Shown: positions 17,433-30,112 of the stretch, one piece after another
Numbering within the stretch: the first letter of the stretch is position 1
How the letters are laid out: each line of letters opens with the position of its first letter
Assembly: GCA_001942045.1 (NCBI GenBank)
Contig: MSTD01000017.1
Location: 44,700-108,699, forward strand
Direction of reading: 5' to 3'
Origin: Mycolicibacterium porcinum
GTDB taxonomy: Bacteria; Actinomycetota; Actinomycetes; Mycobacteriales; Mycobacteriaceae
Length of the DNA stretch: 64,000 nucleotides
Notes under the pieces: generated by a model
Told to the model about the DNA's origin: nothing
Seen by the model: the letters and a program-made list of their open reading frames with translations, nothing else
Database searches by the model: none
Translations under genes and position numbers: made by a program

Positions 17433-17767
17433 CACTCACCTGTCGACACGCACCGTCGATCGACAGTGGAACGTGTTCTACTTCCCCATTGCATCCATAA
17501 CTCGCCGGGTGGCTACGACGGCGTCGATACTTTGCCATCACTCAATGGCAAGCTCGATACCCTGTAGTTCGCCCAATTCAGGCGATTGCCAATACGACCG
17601 TCGGCCTCCGAGTCCCACTGCACGCTTCCGAAAAATGCGGCAGTTTGCATTCCGGCGAGCAAACTCGATGACTTCGCAGATTCCGCTGACAGCTAATTGC
17701 CGATCTTGTTAAATACATGCCGGGCCTGCCGGACCGCCGCCGCTCTCGGCGGTTCGGCAGGCCCCGG
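17433..17767. other. Intergenic region between dacB and nitronate monooxygenase
   Basis: 335 bases between convergent genes. The only structure seen is the strong hairpin at 17722-17764. No ORF or RNA gene is convincing. Confidence 0.6.
17722..17764 (-). terminator. Long hairpin terminator after nitronate monooxygenase
   Basis: An 18-bp stem with one G-T wobble (17722-17739 with 17747-17764) and a 7-base loop, starting three bases after the minus-strand stop. A T-rich stretch follows on that strand. Confidence 0.85.
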
Positions 17768-18616
17768 TCAACGCCACCGCCCGAGTAGCTGCTCGGCCCC
17801 TTCGGACAGCGATCGCACAATCTCTGCCGCGCCGGCCGCATTCCGCACCTGGCCCACCCCCTGCCCCGCGTTGACCGGCGATCCCCGCAGCACGCGCTCG
17901 GGAATGCTCGCGGGCCAACGGAATCCGGCGGCGACGTCATACTCGGTGGTCAGCTCGGTGGCTTCACTTTCGGCGGCCAGCAGTGCGTCCCTCGCTGCCG
18001 CCGGGGTCAGCGCCTCGGCACATGCTGCGAATGCCGTACCGACCCAGGCCGAGGCCGCTCCGGCGGCCAGCACCGCAGCCACCGCCCGGGGCGACGAGAT
18101 TCCGCCGGCGGCCAGCACGGGCACGTCGACGACGTCGAGCACCTCGGCCAGTAGCGGCAGGGTGCCGACCGTCGGCTCACCGTGGCCGCCGCCCTCGGCC
18201 CCTCGCGCCACCACGACGTCGACACCGGCATCGACCGCGCGTCGAGCTGCGTCGACCGTGGCCACCTGCGTCGTCACTGTCAGGCCCGCGTCGTGCGCGC
18301 GGCGCACCCACTCCCAGTCCGCTCCGAAACTGACACTGAGTAACGTCGGCCGGGCGGCCACCGCGACCTCGAAAAGATCCGGCCGATCCTGGGCGACCCA
18401 GTGCACCAGCCCAATTCCGAATCGCTGCCCATCGAACTGGGCGAGCTCAGCGGTCAGTTGCTCGGCCGTCGCCGAACTGCCCATCCCGATCATGCCCAGA
18501 CCGCCCGCGGCTGAGACCGCTGCTGCGAGCCGGCCTCCCGCCGCGCCGCCCATCGGGGCGTTGACGATGGGGACCTTGATGCCGATCGATTGCGACCAGG
18601 TGGTTGCCAAGCTCAC
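17768..18616 (-). CDS. Nitronate monooxygenase family protein
   Basis: FMN-dependent 2-nitropropane dioxygenase-type TIM barrel, 282 residues. Motifs include VPIVNAPMGGAAGGRLAAAV at the N-terminus, VVARGAEGGGHGE and VLAAGGISSPRAVAAVLAAG for phosphate binding. A GTG at 18616 (VSLATTW) is taken as start; the open frame continues far upstream to 19429, but that part is antisense to two other genes. The family detoxifies alkyl nitronates; some members are enoyl-ACP reductase-like. It is divergent from the riboswitch-controlled exporter across about 110 bases. Confidence 0.82.
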   Translation of the reverse strand: MSLATTWSQSIGIKVPIVNAPMGGAAGGRLAAAVSAAGGLGMIGMGSSATAEQLTAELAQFDGQRFGIGLVHWVAQDRPDLFEVAVAARPTLLSVSFGADWEWVRRAHDAGLTVTTQVATVDAARRAVDAGVDVVVARGAEGGGHGEPTVGTLPLLAEVLDVVDVPVLAAGGISSPRAVAAVLAAGAASAWVGTAFAACAEALTPAAARDALLAAESEATELTTEYDVAAGFRWPASIPERVLRGSPVNAGQGVGQVRNAAGAAEIVRSLSEGAEQLLGRWR

Positions 18617-18639
18617 AGCCGGCAATGTTACGTCGTTGT

Positions 18640-18711
18640 TACAATGGGAAGCGCCAGTACATGGCACCGGACGAGGCACACCCGTACCCGGCCAGCGACA
18701 AGACGGGGTGT
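18640..18711 (+). promoter_or_regulatory. Guanidine-III riboswitch (ykkC-III) with promoter
   Basis: The aptamer spans 18667-18711: CCGGACGAGG, then ACCCGTACCCGG, then GACAAGACGGGGTGT, the conserved blocks of the guanidine-III pseudoknot class. GGAGG (18714-18718) follows at once, so ligand binding should expose or mask the ribosome site. A -10-like TACAAT lies at 18640-18645, placing the transcript start about 15 bases before the aptamer. The downstream gene is a small multidrug resistance protein, the usual target. Confidence 0.92.
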
Positions 18712-18724
18712 TTGGAGGTGTGCC

Positions 18725-19042
18725 ATGGCTTGGCTGATTCTCGTCGTCTCCGGTGTTCTCGAAGCCGTGTGGGCGACCGCCCTGAGCAAGACCGAAGGTT
18801 TCACGCGCCTGGTTCCGTCCGTCGTATTCTTTGTGGCGCTTGCGTTGTCGATGGGCGGCCTGGCCGTCGCGATGCGCAGTCTGCCTCCCGGCACCAGCTA
18901 TGCGATATGGGTGGGCATCGGAGCCGTACTCACCGTGGGCTTCGCAATGATCACCGGCGCCGAATCCGCTTCCGTGATCAAGATATTGCTCATGCTCGGC
19001 GTTGTCGGCTGCATCGTCGGCCTGAAGGCCGTCACCCACTAG
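18725..19042 (+). CDS. gdx: SMR-family guanidinium exporter (Gdx/SugE)
   Basis: 105-residue, four-helix small multidrug resistance protein. MAWLILVVSGVLEAVWATAL carries the conserved membrane Glu that binds substrate and protons in the homodimer. LPPGTSYAIWVGIGAVLTVG is the conserved third-helix region. Its placement behind a guanidine-III riboswitch supports the Gdx (guanidinium/H+ antiport) subtype rather than a general drug pump. The start at 18725 is six bases after GGAGG. The TAG stop shares CTAG with the stop of the convergent YihY gene. Confidence 0.92.
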   Translation: MAWLILVVSGVLEAVWATALSKTEGFTRLVPSVVFFVALALSMGGLAVAMRSLPPGTSYAIWVGIGAVLTVGFAMITGAESASVIKILLMLGVVGCIVGLKAVTH

Positions 19043-20055
19043 CGCCGCAGTAGACGCGAAAGTCCAAGGGCGCCAATTGCTCCCATGGCGGCCGCGGCCA
19101 AAGCGCCGGACACCCCGATCCCCTCGTGGACCTGCACCCTGGTGATGATCTGCGCGGGGTCCGGCGGTGGCACCGGCGCTTCGGCCAGGCTCTCGGTGGA
19201 CGTCGCCGCCCAGGCCGTCGCAAAGAGGATCAATCGCGCGGTGACATATGCGAACACCATCAATCCCAGCACCGGGCCGAAAGTCGCTCCGGCCGGACCA
19301 CTCAGCACCGACTGCAGATAGATCGAGGCCACCTGCTTGAAGATCTCGAAGCCCACGGCGGCTAGCAGGCCGGCCCGGATCGATCGGCGGAACGGCACCG
19401 GTTCGCGCGGCAACCGGGAGATGATCCAACTGAACAACAGCCAGGAGATCGACACCGACACCACGATCGAGATGATGCGCAACCCGCTACCGAGCACGGC
19501 CCCGTCGTGAAGACCGATCCAGCGCAACACCTTCCGCATCAAGCTGGGGTCGCCGAGCACCGTCAGCCCGATGGTGATCACCATCGCGAGGAACGCCGAC
19601 ACCAGGGCGAACAAGTCCGAGAGCTTGTTGCCGACAAAGCTGGACTCGGCGTGTTGCTCCCACATCTGGCTCAGCGCCTCACGCAGGTTGGCCATCCAGC
19701 CCAGGCCCGCCCAAGCGGCGGTCGCCAGTCCGATCACGCCGACCGTGCCGCGGGAAGCGATGGCCGAATCCATCAGGGTGACCAGTTGCTGGCCGAGATC
19801 ACCCGAGACCGCTTGCCGGATCCGATCCTCGATTTCCCCGAGCAGATCGGGCCGACGCGAGAGCAGGAAGCCGCCGGCAGCGAAGCCGACCATCAACAGC
19901 GGGAACAGCGCGAAGATCGTGAAATACGTGATCCCAGCGGCGTAGAAGTTGCCGTTACAGTCGTTGTAGCGCTCCTGCGCGCGCATCACATGGTCGAACC
20001 ATGGAAAGCGCGCACGCGCTCGGGCCAGCAGTCCCGGCTTCTCGGGCTCGTCCAC
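19039..20055 (-). CDS. YihY/BrkB family membrane protein
   Basis: 338 residues with about six membrane helices; the family was once called ribonuclease BN. Motifs: NDCNGNFYAAGITYFTIFAL near the N-terminus, AAWAGLGWMANLREAL, and the conserved FGPVLGLMVFAYVTARLILF. The GTG at 20055 has GGAGGGGG at good distance; the TTG at 20061 is too close to it. It follows trpS by 21 bases on the same strand, as in M. tuberculosis (Rv3335c/Rv3336c). Function remains unclear; transport of lipids or lysophospholipids has been suggested for relatives. Confidence 0.88.
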   Translation of the reverse strand: MDEPEKPGLLARARARFPWFDHVMRAQERYNDCNGNFYAAGITYFTIFALFPLLMVGFAAGGFLLSRRPDLLGEIEDRIRQAVSGDLGQQLVTLMDSAIASRGTVGVIGLATAAWAGLGWMANLREALSQMWEQHAESSFVGNKLSDLFALVSAFLAMVITIGLTVLGDPSLMRKVLRWIGLHDGAVLGSGLRIISIVVSVSISWLLFSWIISRLPREPVPFRRSIRAGLLAAVGFEIFKQVASIYLQSVLSGPAGATFGPVLGLMVFAYVTARLILFATAWAATSTESLAEAPVPPPDPAQIITRVQVHEGIGVSGALAAAAMGAIGALGLSRLLRR

Positions 20056-20076
20056 CGCCAACCCCCTCCCTGGCGC

Positions 20077-21541
<1,465 letters not shown>

Positions 21542-21548
21542 CTGATCA

Positions 21549-21591
21549 GCGTAAGCGTTGCCATATGATGTGCTCTCGCTTATCGTAAGCG
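21549..21591. promoter_or_regulatory. Palindromic operator between MarR 3 and divergent gene
   Basis: CGCTTA-TCG-TAAGCG (21577-21591) is a perfect inverted repeat. A second half-site, GCGTAAGCG, lies at 21549-21557, about 30 bases away. Both sit between the divergent start codons, the usual place for a MarR operator. Confidence 0.6.
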
Positions 21592-21592
21592 C

Positions 21593-22210
21593 ATGCATAC
21601 TATTGAGAAGGACCTACGCCCGTTGCATCGCGTCGCCGTCCTGCGTTCCGTCGAAGCCGTCGGCGCGGTGCACCCATCCGACCTGCACCGTCCCACGCCG
21701 TGTGCGGAGTGGACGCTGGCCGACCTCCTGGCCCACATGACCGTGCAGCACCGCGGGTTCGCGGCCGCGGCGCGCGGACACGGAGCCGACGAATCGGTCT
21801 GGGACGTCGGGACTGTGGCCAGCGCCGTGCGCGCCGACCCAGTCGGCGCTTACACCGCGGCCGCCCACGATGTGCTCGACGCCTTCGCGGCCGACGGAAT
21901 CACTGAGGCGACATTCGCCCTACCCGAATTCGGGCCCGACGCGACGTTTCCGGGAGCGTTGGCGATCGGGTTCCATTTCGTGGACTACGCCGTGCACGGG
22001 TGGGATGTCGCTGCCAGCCTCGGATCAACCTATGACCTGCCGGACGACGTCGTCGCCGCGGTCCTGCCGCTGGTCACGGCGATCCCTGACGGCGACGTCC
22101 GCGACACCGCGGCCTCACCCTTCGACCGGGCCGTCAATGTCTCGGCCGCAACGGATTTCGACCGCATCCTGGCCCACCTGGGCCGTCGCCCGGACTGGCG
22201 TCAGCCGTAG
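21593..22210 (+). CDS. TIGR03086-type / maleylpyruvate isomerase-like protein
   Basis: 205 residues of the DinB-like four-helix metal-binding fold common in actinobacteria. PTPCAEWTLADLLAHMTVQH and IGFHFVDYAVHGWDVA carry the expected histidines. Relatives are mycothiol-dependent isomerases or transferases, but many have no known activity. Its start abuts the MarR palindrome, and its end overlaps the convergent xthA stop by ten bases. It is probably induced by the MarR ligand. Confidence 0.8.
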   Translation: MHTIEKDLRPLHRVAVLRSVEAVGAVHPSDLHRPTPCAEWTLADLLAHMTVQHRGFAAAARGHGADESVWDVGTVASAVRADPVGAYTAAAHDVLDAFAADGITEATFALPEFGPDATFPGALAIGFHFVDYAVHGWDVAASLGSTYDLPDDVVAAVLPLVTAIPDGDVRDTAASPFDRAVNVSAATDFDRILAHLGRRPDWRQP

Positions 22211-23010
22211 CAGACCGTTACCGGTGAGTGATCGGACCACCGCAGCGCGTACAGCTCGGCCCGGTCCACCCGCGCCGACGTGGCCCGGACGGCCAGGGTC
22301 GGGCTGGCCAGGTGATAGTCGATGCGCCAGCCGGCGTCGTTGTCGAAAGCCTTGCCGCGCCATGACCACCAGCTATAGGGCCCGGCCACGTCGGGATGCA
22401 GCACCCGCACCACATCCACCCAGCCCGTCCCCAACAACTCGGTGAGCCAGGCCCGTTCACTGGGCAGGAAGCCGGCCTTCTTGACGTTGCCCTTCCAGTT
22501 CTTGATGTCGTTCTCGGTGTGCGCGATGTTCCAGTCACCGCACAGCACCGCGTCACTGCCGTGCAGCTCGGCCATCCGGGCGGCGATGGCGGCCATGAAC
22601 CGCTCTTTCTCCAGCTGACGGTCCGTTTCAGCCTCGCCAGTGGGGACGTAGACGCTGGCCACCGTCACGCCGGCGGTGTCCACTTCGAGGTAGCGGCCGT
22701 GCGTCTCGAACTCGTCGGAGACCAGCAGCCGGGCCTCCTCGATGGGATGCCGGGACAACACCGCAACCCCGTTGCGGCCCTTGACATGCGGCACAGCCGA
22801 GGCCAGGTTCCAGCCATCGGCCAGGGCCGGTGCCAGGGCGTCGTTGAGCTGCTCGTCATCGGCCCGGGTCTCCTGCAGGCACACCACGTCCGCCTCGGTT
22901 TCCTTGAGCCAGGGCAACAGGCCCAGATTCTCGGTGGACCGCTGCTTGACCGCGGCGCGGATGCCGTTGACGTTGATGGTGCTGACGGTCAGGGTTGCCG
23001 GAGATGCCAC
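22201..23010 (-). CDS. xthA: Exodeoxyribonuclease III
   Basis: AP endonuclease/3'-5' exonuclease of base-excision repair, 269 residues. All catalytic blocks are present: INVNGIRAA, CLQETRADD, GDWNIAHTENDIKNW, and the terminal SDHSPV with the catalytic His. A GTG at 23010 (VASPATLTVSTINVNG) is the likely start; the frame stays open to 23034. It is divergent from the hydrolase gene at 23082. Confidence 0.93.
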   Translation of the reverse strand: MASPATLTVSTINVNGIRAAVKQRSTENLGLLPWLKETEADVVCLQETRADDEQLNDALAPALADGWNLASAVPHVKGRNGVAVLSRHPIEEARLLVSDEFETHGRYLEVDTAGVTVASVYVPTGEAETDRQLEKERFMAAIAARMAELHGSDAVLCGDWNIAHTENDIKNWKGNVKKAGFLPSERAWLTELLGTGWVDVVRVLHPDVAGPYSWWSWRGKAFDNDAGWRIDYHLASPTLAVRATSARVDRAELYALRWSDHSPVTVCYG

Positions 23011-23081
23011 GGCCCAGACCCTACCGATCGGCACCGACAGGCCCTTGCGGTACCGGCGGTATCACCTTAATGTCTGGCGGC

Positions 23082-23915
23082 ATGGCTGAACGTGCTCCCA
23101 TCCACCTCGGCACTCCCGACGGCGAACCGATTCTGTTGCTGCACCCCTTCCTGCTGTCACAGAGCGTGTGGAAGTACGTCGCACCGCAACTCGCGCAGAC
23201 CGGTCGGTACGAGGTGTTCGCGCCGACCATGGCCGGCCATCACGGCGGCGCGCACGCACCGATGCTCCTCGATGTCGCGACCCTGGCCGACGACGTCGAA
23301 CGCCGGCTCGACGAACTCGGCTGGTGCACCGCGCACATCGTCGGCAACTCGCTCGGCGGCTGGGTGGCCTTCGAGCTGGAACGCCGCGGCCGGGCCCGCA
23401 CGCTGACCGGCATCGCGCCCGCCGGCGGCTGGTCACGGTTCACCCCCGCGAAGTACGAGATCATCGCCAAGTTCATGGCGGCCCTGCCGATCGTGCTCTC
23501 CACTGCGGTGTTGCGACAGCAGCTGCTGAAATTCCCACTGACCAAGCAGATCTCGTACGTGGCAGTGAGCGCGACCCCCGAAGTGCTCAACGACAGCGAC
23601 CGTCGGGATCTGATCGAGGACCTGGCGCACTGCCCCGCGTACTTCAAGCTCATGGTCAAGGCGCTGACCACCGCGGGCCTGATGGAGATCAAGAACTCGC
23701 GCACCCCAACCCAACTCGTGATCTGTGAGAAGGACCGGGTGCTGCCCGCGCCACGCTTCACCCGGCACTTCACCAAGAGCCTGGCACCGGACGCCGTCGT
23801 CACCACCCTCAAAGGCGTGGGCCATGTCCCGATGTTCGAGGCGCCCGACACCATCACCCGGGTGATCACCGAGTTCGTCGACCGGCACACCGGTCAAGCA
23901 CGCGCCACGGGATGA
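23082..23915 (+). CDS. Alpha/beta hydrolase
   Basis: 277 residues. The nucleophile elbow reads IVGNSLGGWVAFEL and the catalytic His is in GVGHVPMFEAP. The oxyanion region is LLLHPFLLSQSVW. A cap domain lies between about residues 120 and 200. ATG 23070 (four residues longer) is a possible alternative start. No secretion signal. The family covers esterases, haloalkane dehalogenase-like enzymes and C-C hydrolases; substrate unknown. Confidence 0.85.
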   Translation: MAERAPIHLGTPDGEPILLLHPFLLSQSVWKYVAPQLAQTGRYEVFAPTMAGHHGGAHAPMLLDVATLADDVERRLDELGWCTAHIVGNSLGGWVAFELERRGRARTLTGIAPAGGWSRFTPAKYEIIAKFMAALPIVLSTAVLRQQLLKFPLTKQISYVAVSATPEVLNDSDRRDLIEDLAHCPAYFKLMVKALTTAGLMEIKNSRTPTQLVICEKDRVLPAPRFTRHFTKSLAPDAVVTTLKGVGHVPMFEAPDTITRVITEFVDRHTGQARATG

Positions 23916-24029
23916 CCGCGTTCGTAACGGCATGGCGCCAGCGGTTGCGTCGCTTTCCACACCACGGTTGCCCGCAGTCGCGGGTTACGACCCGACAGTA
24001 GAAATCGACGCCGCCGCCTGCCCTGCCGA

Positions 24030-26270
<2,241 letters not shown>

Positions 26271-26546
26271 GGTTGCTCTCCCGGCGTCAGTCTCGTTCGA
26301 CGAGGATCACTCGTTGTCACTCGTGGTTATTCGCTGCTGTCGTATCGCGGCCAGACTACAAGGGCAGGAAGCGTCTCGAAGGAGCAGCTTTCATTACTGA
26401 CCAGTAACTTTGGCTTACGCCCAGACGTCAAACACCTCCATGCCCTCACCGGACTGAACACGTTTCAGTCCCGTCGGCGTAGAACGGGCAAACACCCCGG
26501 ACAACCGACTGGCACCGCATCAGCGCGTTGCGATAAGCTGCAGGCC

Positions 26547-26666
26547 GGTCATGAGTGTCAGCATCAAGCCCCGGCTTGCTGGCCGGCAACCCTCCAACCG
26601 CGGTGGGGTGCCCCGGGTGATGACCAGGTTGAGCAGTCGTTCGCGGCTGTAAGGCAAGCGCGGGTC
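26547..26666 (+). promoter_or_regulatory. SAM-IV riboswitch
   Basis: About 120 nt with the conserved SAM-IV blocks: GGTCATGAGTGTCAGC, GCTTGCTGGCCGGCAACCCT, CCAACCGCGGTGGGGTGCC, GGGTGATGACCAGG and the 3' pseudoknot part GGCAAGCGCGGGTC. It matches mycobacterial SAM-IV RNAs closely. A -10-like TAAGCT (26534-26539) places the transcript start at its 5' edge. It lies 185 bases upstream of the methionine operon, so S-adenosylmethionine should reduce expression. Confidence 0.95.
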
Positions 26667-26715
26667 CGAAGGTACGGGCCCCCAGACAGACAGGGAAACC
26701 TGATGGAGGCCAGCC

Positions 26716-26733
26716 ATGTGTATGTGTCAGTGA
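26716..26733 (+). CDS. Cys-rich micro-ORF (MCMCQ), candidate attenuator
   Basis: Five codons, ATG-TGT-ATG-TGT-CAG-TGA, with GGAGG six bases upstream. It lies between the SAM-IV riboswitch and the O-acetylhomoserine sulfhydrylase gene. Two of five codons are Cys and two are Met, the products of the pathway. Cysteine-responsive uORFs are known in mycobacteria; this one is a candidate. The downstream leader can fold (CGTCG-TGAT-CGACG near 26751). Confidence 0.45.
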   Translation: MCMCQ

Positions 26734-26850
26734 ACCCACGGTGTCAGCCCGTCGTGATCGACGTCAGGGCCGACGCCCGGTAACCGACCGCACTTCTACC
26801 TTCCCGATCTCCGGGGCCCTCGCCCCGCCACTGGAGGAGACACCCCAGCC

Positions 26851-28215
26851 ATGACAAACCCAGAAGCCCCGGCCGATAGTCGCTCGGACGAGCCTCGCGC
26901 CGCCGCCGACTGGTCGTTCGAAACCAAGCAGATCCACGTGGGCCAGACCCCGGACAGCGCCACCAATGCCCGCGCGCTGCCGATCTACCAGACCACGTCG
27001 TACACGTTCCGCGACACCGATCACGCCGCCGCCCTGTTCGGCCTGGCCGAACCCGGCAACATCTACACCCGCATCATGAACCCGACCACCGACGTCGTCG
27101 AGCAGCGCATCGCCGCTCTCGAAGGCGGCGTCGCCGCGCTGTTCCTGTCGTCCGGACAGGCCGCCGAGACGTTCGCGATCCTCAACCTGGCCGGCGCCGG
27201 CGACCACATCGTGTCCAGCCCGCGGCTCTACGGCGGCACGTACAACCTGTTCCACTACACGCTGCCCAAGCTGGGCATCGAGGTCAGCTTCGTCGAGGAT
27301 CCCGACAACCTGGACAGCTGGCGGGCGGCCGTGCGGCCCAACACCAAGGCCTTCTTCGCCGAGACCATCTCCAACCCCCAAATAGATGTGCTCGATGTTC
27401 CTGGTGTGTCGGCCGTGGCGCACGAGAACGGCGTCCCGCTGATTGTCGACAACACCATCGCCACCCCGTACCTGATCCAGCCGATCTCGCTCGGGGCGGA
27501 CATCGTCGTGCACTCGGCCACCAAGTACCTCGGTGGCCACGGGTCGGCGATCGCCGGGGTGATCGTCGACGGCGGCACGTTCGACTGGACCAACGGCCGG
27601 TTCCCGGGGTTCACCGAGCCGGACCCCAGCTACCACGGAGTGGTGTTCGCCGAGCTGGGGGCGCCCGCCTACGCACTCAAGGCCCGCGTGCAGCTGCTGC
27701 GCGATCTGGGTTCCGCGGCGGCACCTTTCAATGCGTTCCTTATCGCACAGGGATTAGAAACGCTGTCGCTGCGGGTTGAACGGCACGTGGCGAATGCGCA
27801 GCGGGTCGCGGAGTTCCTGGCCGGGCACGAGCATGTCGTGTCGGTGAACTATGCCGGGCTCCCCACCTCTCCCTGGTACGAGCTGGGTCGCAAGATCGCC
27901 CCCAAGGGCACCGGCGCAGTACTCGCGTTCGAGCTCGCCGGCGGCATCGAGGCGGGTAAGGCGTTCGTCAACGCCCTCACGCTGCACAGCCACGTCGCCA
28001 ACATCGGCGACGTGCGCTCGCTGGTGATCCATCCCGCTTCGACCACCCATCAGCAGCTCAGCGACGCCGAGCAGCTGGCCAGCGGCGTGACCCCCGGGCT
28101 GGTGCGACTGGCGGTCGGCCTCGAGGGCATCGACGACATCCTGGCCGACCTCGAACAGGGATTCGCCGCGGCGCGCCCGTTCAACGAGGCGTCGCAGACT
28201 GCGGTGACGGCATAG
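26851..28215 (+). CDS. metC: O-acetylhomoserine sulfhydrylase
   Basis: PLP enzyme of the Cys/Met metabolism family, 454 residues, joining sulfide to O-acetylhomoserine to make homocysteine. The PLP lysine lies in [18 protein letters not shown]. Further signatures: [40 protein letters not shown] and [24 protein letters not shown] lies 11 bases before the ATG. It is first in an operon with metX and a methyltransferase, behind the SAM-IV riboswitch. Mycobacterial annotation uses metC; metY is the functional name elsewhere. Confidence 0.94.
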   Translation: MTNPEAPADSRSDEPRAAADWSFETKQIHVGQTPDSATNARALPIYQTTSYTFRDTDHAAALFGLAEPGNIYTRIMNPTTDVVEQRIAALEGGVAALFLSSGQAAETFAILNLAGAGDHIVSSPRLYGGTYNLFHYTLPKLGIEVSFVEDPDNLDSWRAAVRPNTKAFFAETISNPQIDVLDVPGVSAVAHENGVPLIVDNTIATPYLIQPISLGADIVVHSATKYLGGHGSAIAGVIVDGGTFDWTNGRFPGFTEPDPSYHGVVFAELGAPAYALKARVQLLRDLGSAAAPFNAFLIAQGLETLSLRVERHVANAQRVAEFLAGHEHVVSVNYAGLPTSPWYELGRKIAPKGTGAVLAFELAGGIEAGKAFVNALTLHSHVANIGDVRSLVIHPASTTHQQLSDAEQLASGVTPGLVRLAVGLEGIDDILADLEQGFAAARPFNEASQTAVTA

Positions 28216-28235
28216 GACAGCGAGAGAAGACCGGT

Positions 28236-29366
28236 ATGACGATCACCGAAGAACCGGCCGTGTCCGCCCTTCCGTTGCCGGCCGAAGGCGAGATCAGCGT
28301 CGTGCACATCGGTGCGCTGACGCTCGAGAGCGGCACCGTCCTGCCCGACGTGTCGATCGCGGTACAGCGCTGGGGTGAGCTGTCGCCCGCACGCGACAAC
28401 GTGGTGATGGTGCTGCACGCACTGACGGGCGACTCGCACGTCACCGGACCGGCCGGCAACGGCCATCCGACCGCGGGCTGGTGGGACGGGGTGGCCGGGC
28501 CGGGCGCCCCGATCGACACCGACCAGTGGTGCGCGATCTCGACCAATGTGCTCGGCGGATGCCAGGGATCCACGGGCCCGGGATCGCTCGCGCCCGACGG
28601 AAAGCCTTGGGGCTCAAGGTTTCCCCAGATCACGATCCGCGATCAGGTCGAGGCTGACCGGGCCGCGCTTGCGGCTTTCGGCATCACCGAGGTGGCCGCG
28701 GTGGTCGGCGGGTCGATGGGCGGGGCCCGCGCGCTGGAATGGCTCGTCGGGCATCCCGACGAGGTCCGGGCCGGACTGGTGCTGGCCGTCGGCGCCCGCG
28801 CCACGGCCGACCAGATCGGCACCCAGAGCACCCAGGTGGCCGCGATCAAGGCCGACCCGGACTGGCAGGGCGGCGATTACTACGACACCGACCGCGCCCC
28901 GCTGGCCGGCATGGAGATCGCCCGGCGCTTTGCACACCTCACCTATCGCGGCGAGGAAGAACTCGACGAGCGGTTCCGCAACGACGCCCAGGGCGATGAG
29001 GATCCGACCGCCGGCGGGCGCTACGGCGTGCAGAGCTACCTCGAGTACCAGGGTGGCAAGTTGGCCCGCCGGTTCGACCCGGGCACCTATGTGACGCTCT
29101 CCGACGCGCTGTCCACCCACGATGTGGGCCGCGGCCGCGGCGGGGTCACCAAAGCGCTGCGCAGTTGTCCGGTGCCCGTCATCGTCGGCGGGATCACCTC
29201 CGACCGCCTCTACCCCATTCGGCTACAGGAGGAACTGGCCGAGCTGCTGCCCGGCTGTAGCGGCCTGGACGTGGTCGACTCGGCGTACGGCCACGACGGC
29301 TTCCTGGTCGAGACGGAAGTGGTGGGCAAGCTGATCCGCCGCACGCTGGAGCTGGCACAGCGGTGA
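28236..29366 (+). CDS. metX: Homoserine O-acetyltransferase
   Basis: Alpha/beta-hydrolase-fold acyltransferase, 376 residues, acetylating homoserine to feed the preceding enzyme. Nucleophile: [14 protein letters not shown]. Acid and base lie near [18 protein letters not shown] and [26 protein letters not shown] is a MetX hallmark. The gap from metC is 20 bases, and the stop overlaps the next start as GTGA. Confidence 0.95.
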   Translation: MTITEEPAVSALPLPAEGEISVVHIGALTLESGTVLPDVSIAVQRWGELSPARDNVVMVLHALTGDSHVTGPAGNGHPTAGWWDGVAGPGAPIDTDQWCAISTNVLGGCQGSTGPGSLAPDGKPWGSRFPQITIRDQVEADRAALAAFGITEVAAVVGGSMGGARALEWLVGHPDEVRAGLVLAVGARATADQIGTQSTQVAAIKADPDWQGGDYYDTDRAPLAGMEIARRFAHLTYRGEEELDERFRNDAQGDEDPTAGGRYGVQSYLEYQGGKLARRFDPGTYVTLSDALSTHDVGRGRGGVTKALRSCPVPVIVGGITSDRLYPIRLQEELAELLPGCSGLDVVDSAYGHDGFLVETEVVGKLIRRTLELAQR

Positions 29367-30091
29367 GCTCACCCAAGGCGCGTTCCCTGTCATTCGGCTC
29401 AGAAGCCGCGGCCTATGAACGCGGCCGGCCGTCGTACCCGCCGGAGGCCATCGACTGGCTGCTCCCCGAGGGGGCCCACGATGTGCTGGATCTGGGCGCA
29501 GGCACCGGCAAGCTGACCACCAGGCTCGTCGAACGCGGGCTGGACGTGATCGCCGTCGATCCCATCCCGGAAATGCTTGAGCTGCTGTCGAACTCACTGC
29601 CGGAGACGCCGGCGCTGCTGGGTACGGCGGAGGAGATCCCGCTGGCCGACAACAGCGTCGACGCGGTGCTGGTGGCGCAGGCCTGGCACTGGTTCGACCC
29701 GGAGCGGGCGGTCAAGGAGGTCAGCCGGGTGCTGCGTCCCGGCGGCCGGCTGGGCCTGGTGTGGAACACCCGCGACGAACGTCTCGGCTGGGTCAAGGAT
29801 CTAGGCCGGATCATCGGCCCCGAACACGATCCGTTCACCAACGAGGTGACACTGGCCGAGCCGTTCTCCGGAGTCGAGCGGCATCAGGTGGAGTGGACAA
29901 GTTACCTGACGCCCCAGGCCCTCATCGACCTGGTGGCCTCGCGGAGCTACTGCATCACCTCACCGGAGCAGGTGCGTACCCGGACGCTGGAGCAGGTGCG
30001 CGAACTGCTGGCCACCCACCCGGCGCTGGCCAACTCTTCGGGGCTGGCGCTGCCCTACGTGACGGTGTGCATCGGGGCCACGCTCGACTGA
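29363..30091 (+). CDS. Class I SAM-dependent methyltransferase
   Basis: 242 residues from a GTG that overlaps the metX stop. The SAM-binding motif is [12 protein letters not shown], followed by [14 protein letters not shown] and [18 protein letters not shown]. This is the group of uncharacterised methyltransferases found after metX in mycobacteria (Rv3342 by gene order). Its coupling to methionine synthesis suggests a SAM-linked role, but no acceptor is evident. Confidence 0.88.
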   Translation: MSSPKARSLSFGSEAAAYERGRPSYPPEAIDWLLPEGAHDVLDLGAGTGKLTTRLVERGLDVIAVDPIPEMLELLSNSLPETPALLGTAEEIPLADNSVDAVLVAQAWHWFDPERAVKEVSRVLRPGGRLGLVWNTRDERLGWVKDLGRIIGPEHDPFTNEVTLAEPFSGVERHQVEWTSYLTPQALIDLVASRSYCITSPEQVRTRTLEQVRELLATHPALANSSGLALPYVTVCIGATLD

Positions 30092-30112
30092 GGACGACCG
30101 CCGAACGTTGAG

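Noticed and set aside
17768..19429. Open frame making nitronate monooxygenase 553 residues long
   Set aside because: The extension is antisense to the riboswitch and exporter; the family N-terminus begins near 18616.
26703..26783. 26-codon ORF (MEASHVYVSVNPRC...) in the metC leader
   Set aside because: Its ATG lacks a good ribosome site; GGAGG lies inside it and is ideally placed for the overlapping MCMCQ frame instead. Kept only as an alternative.
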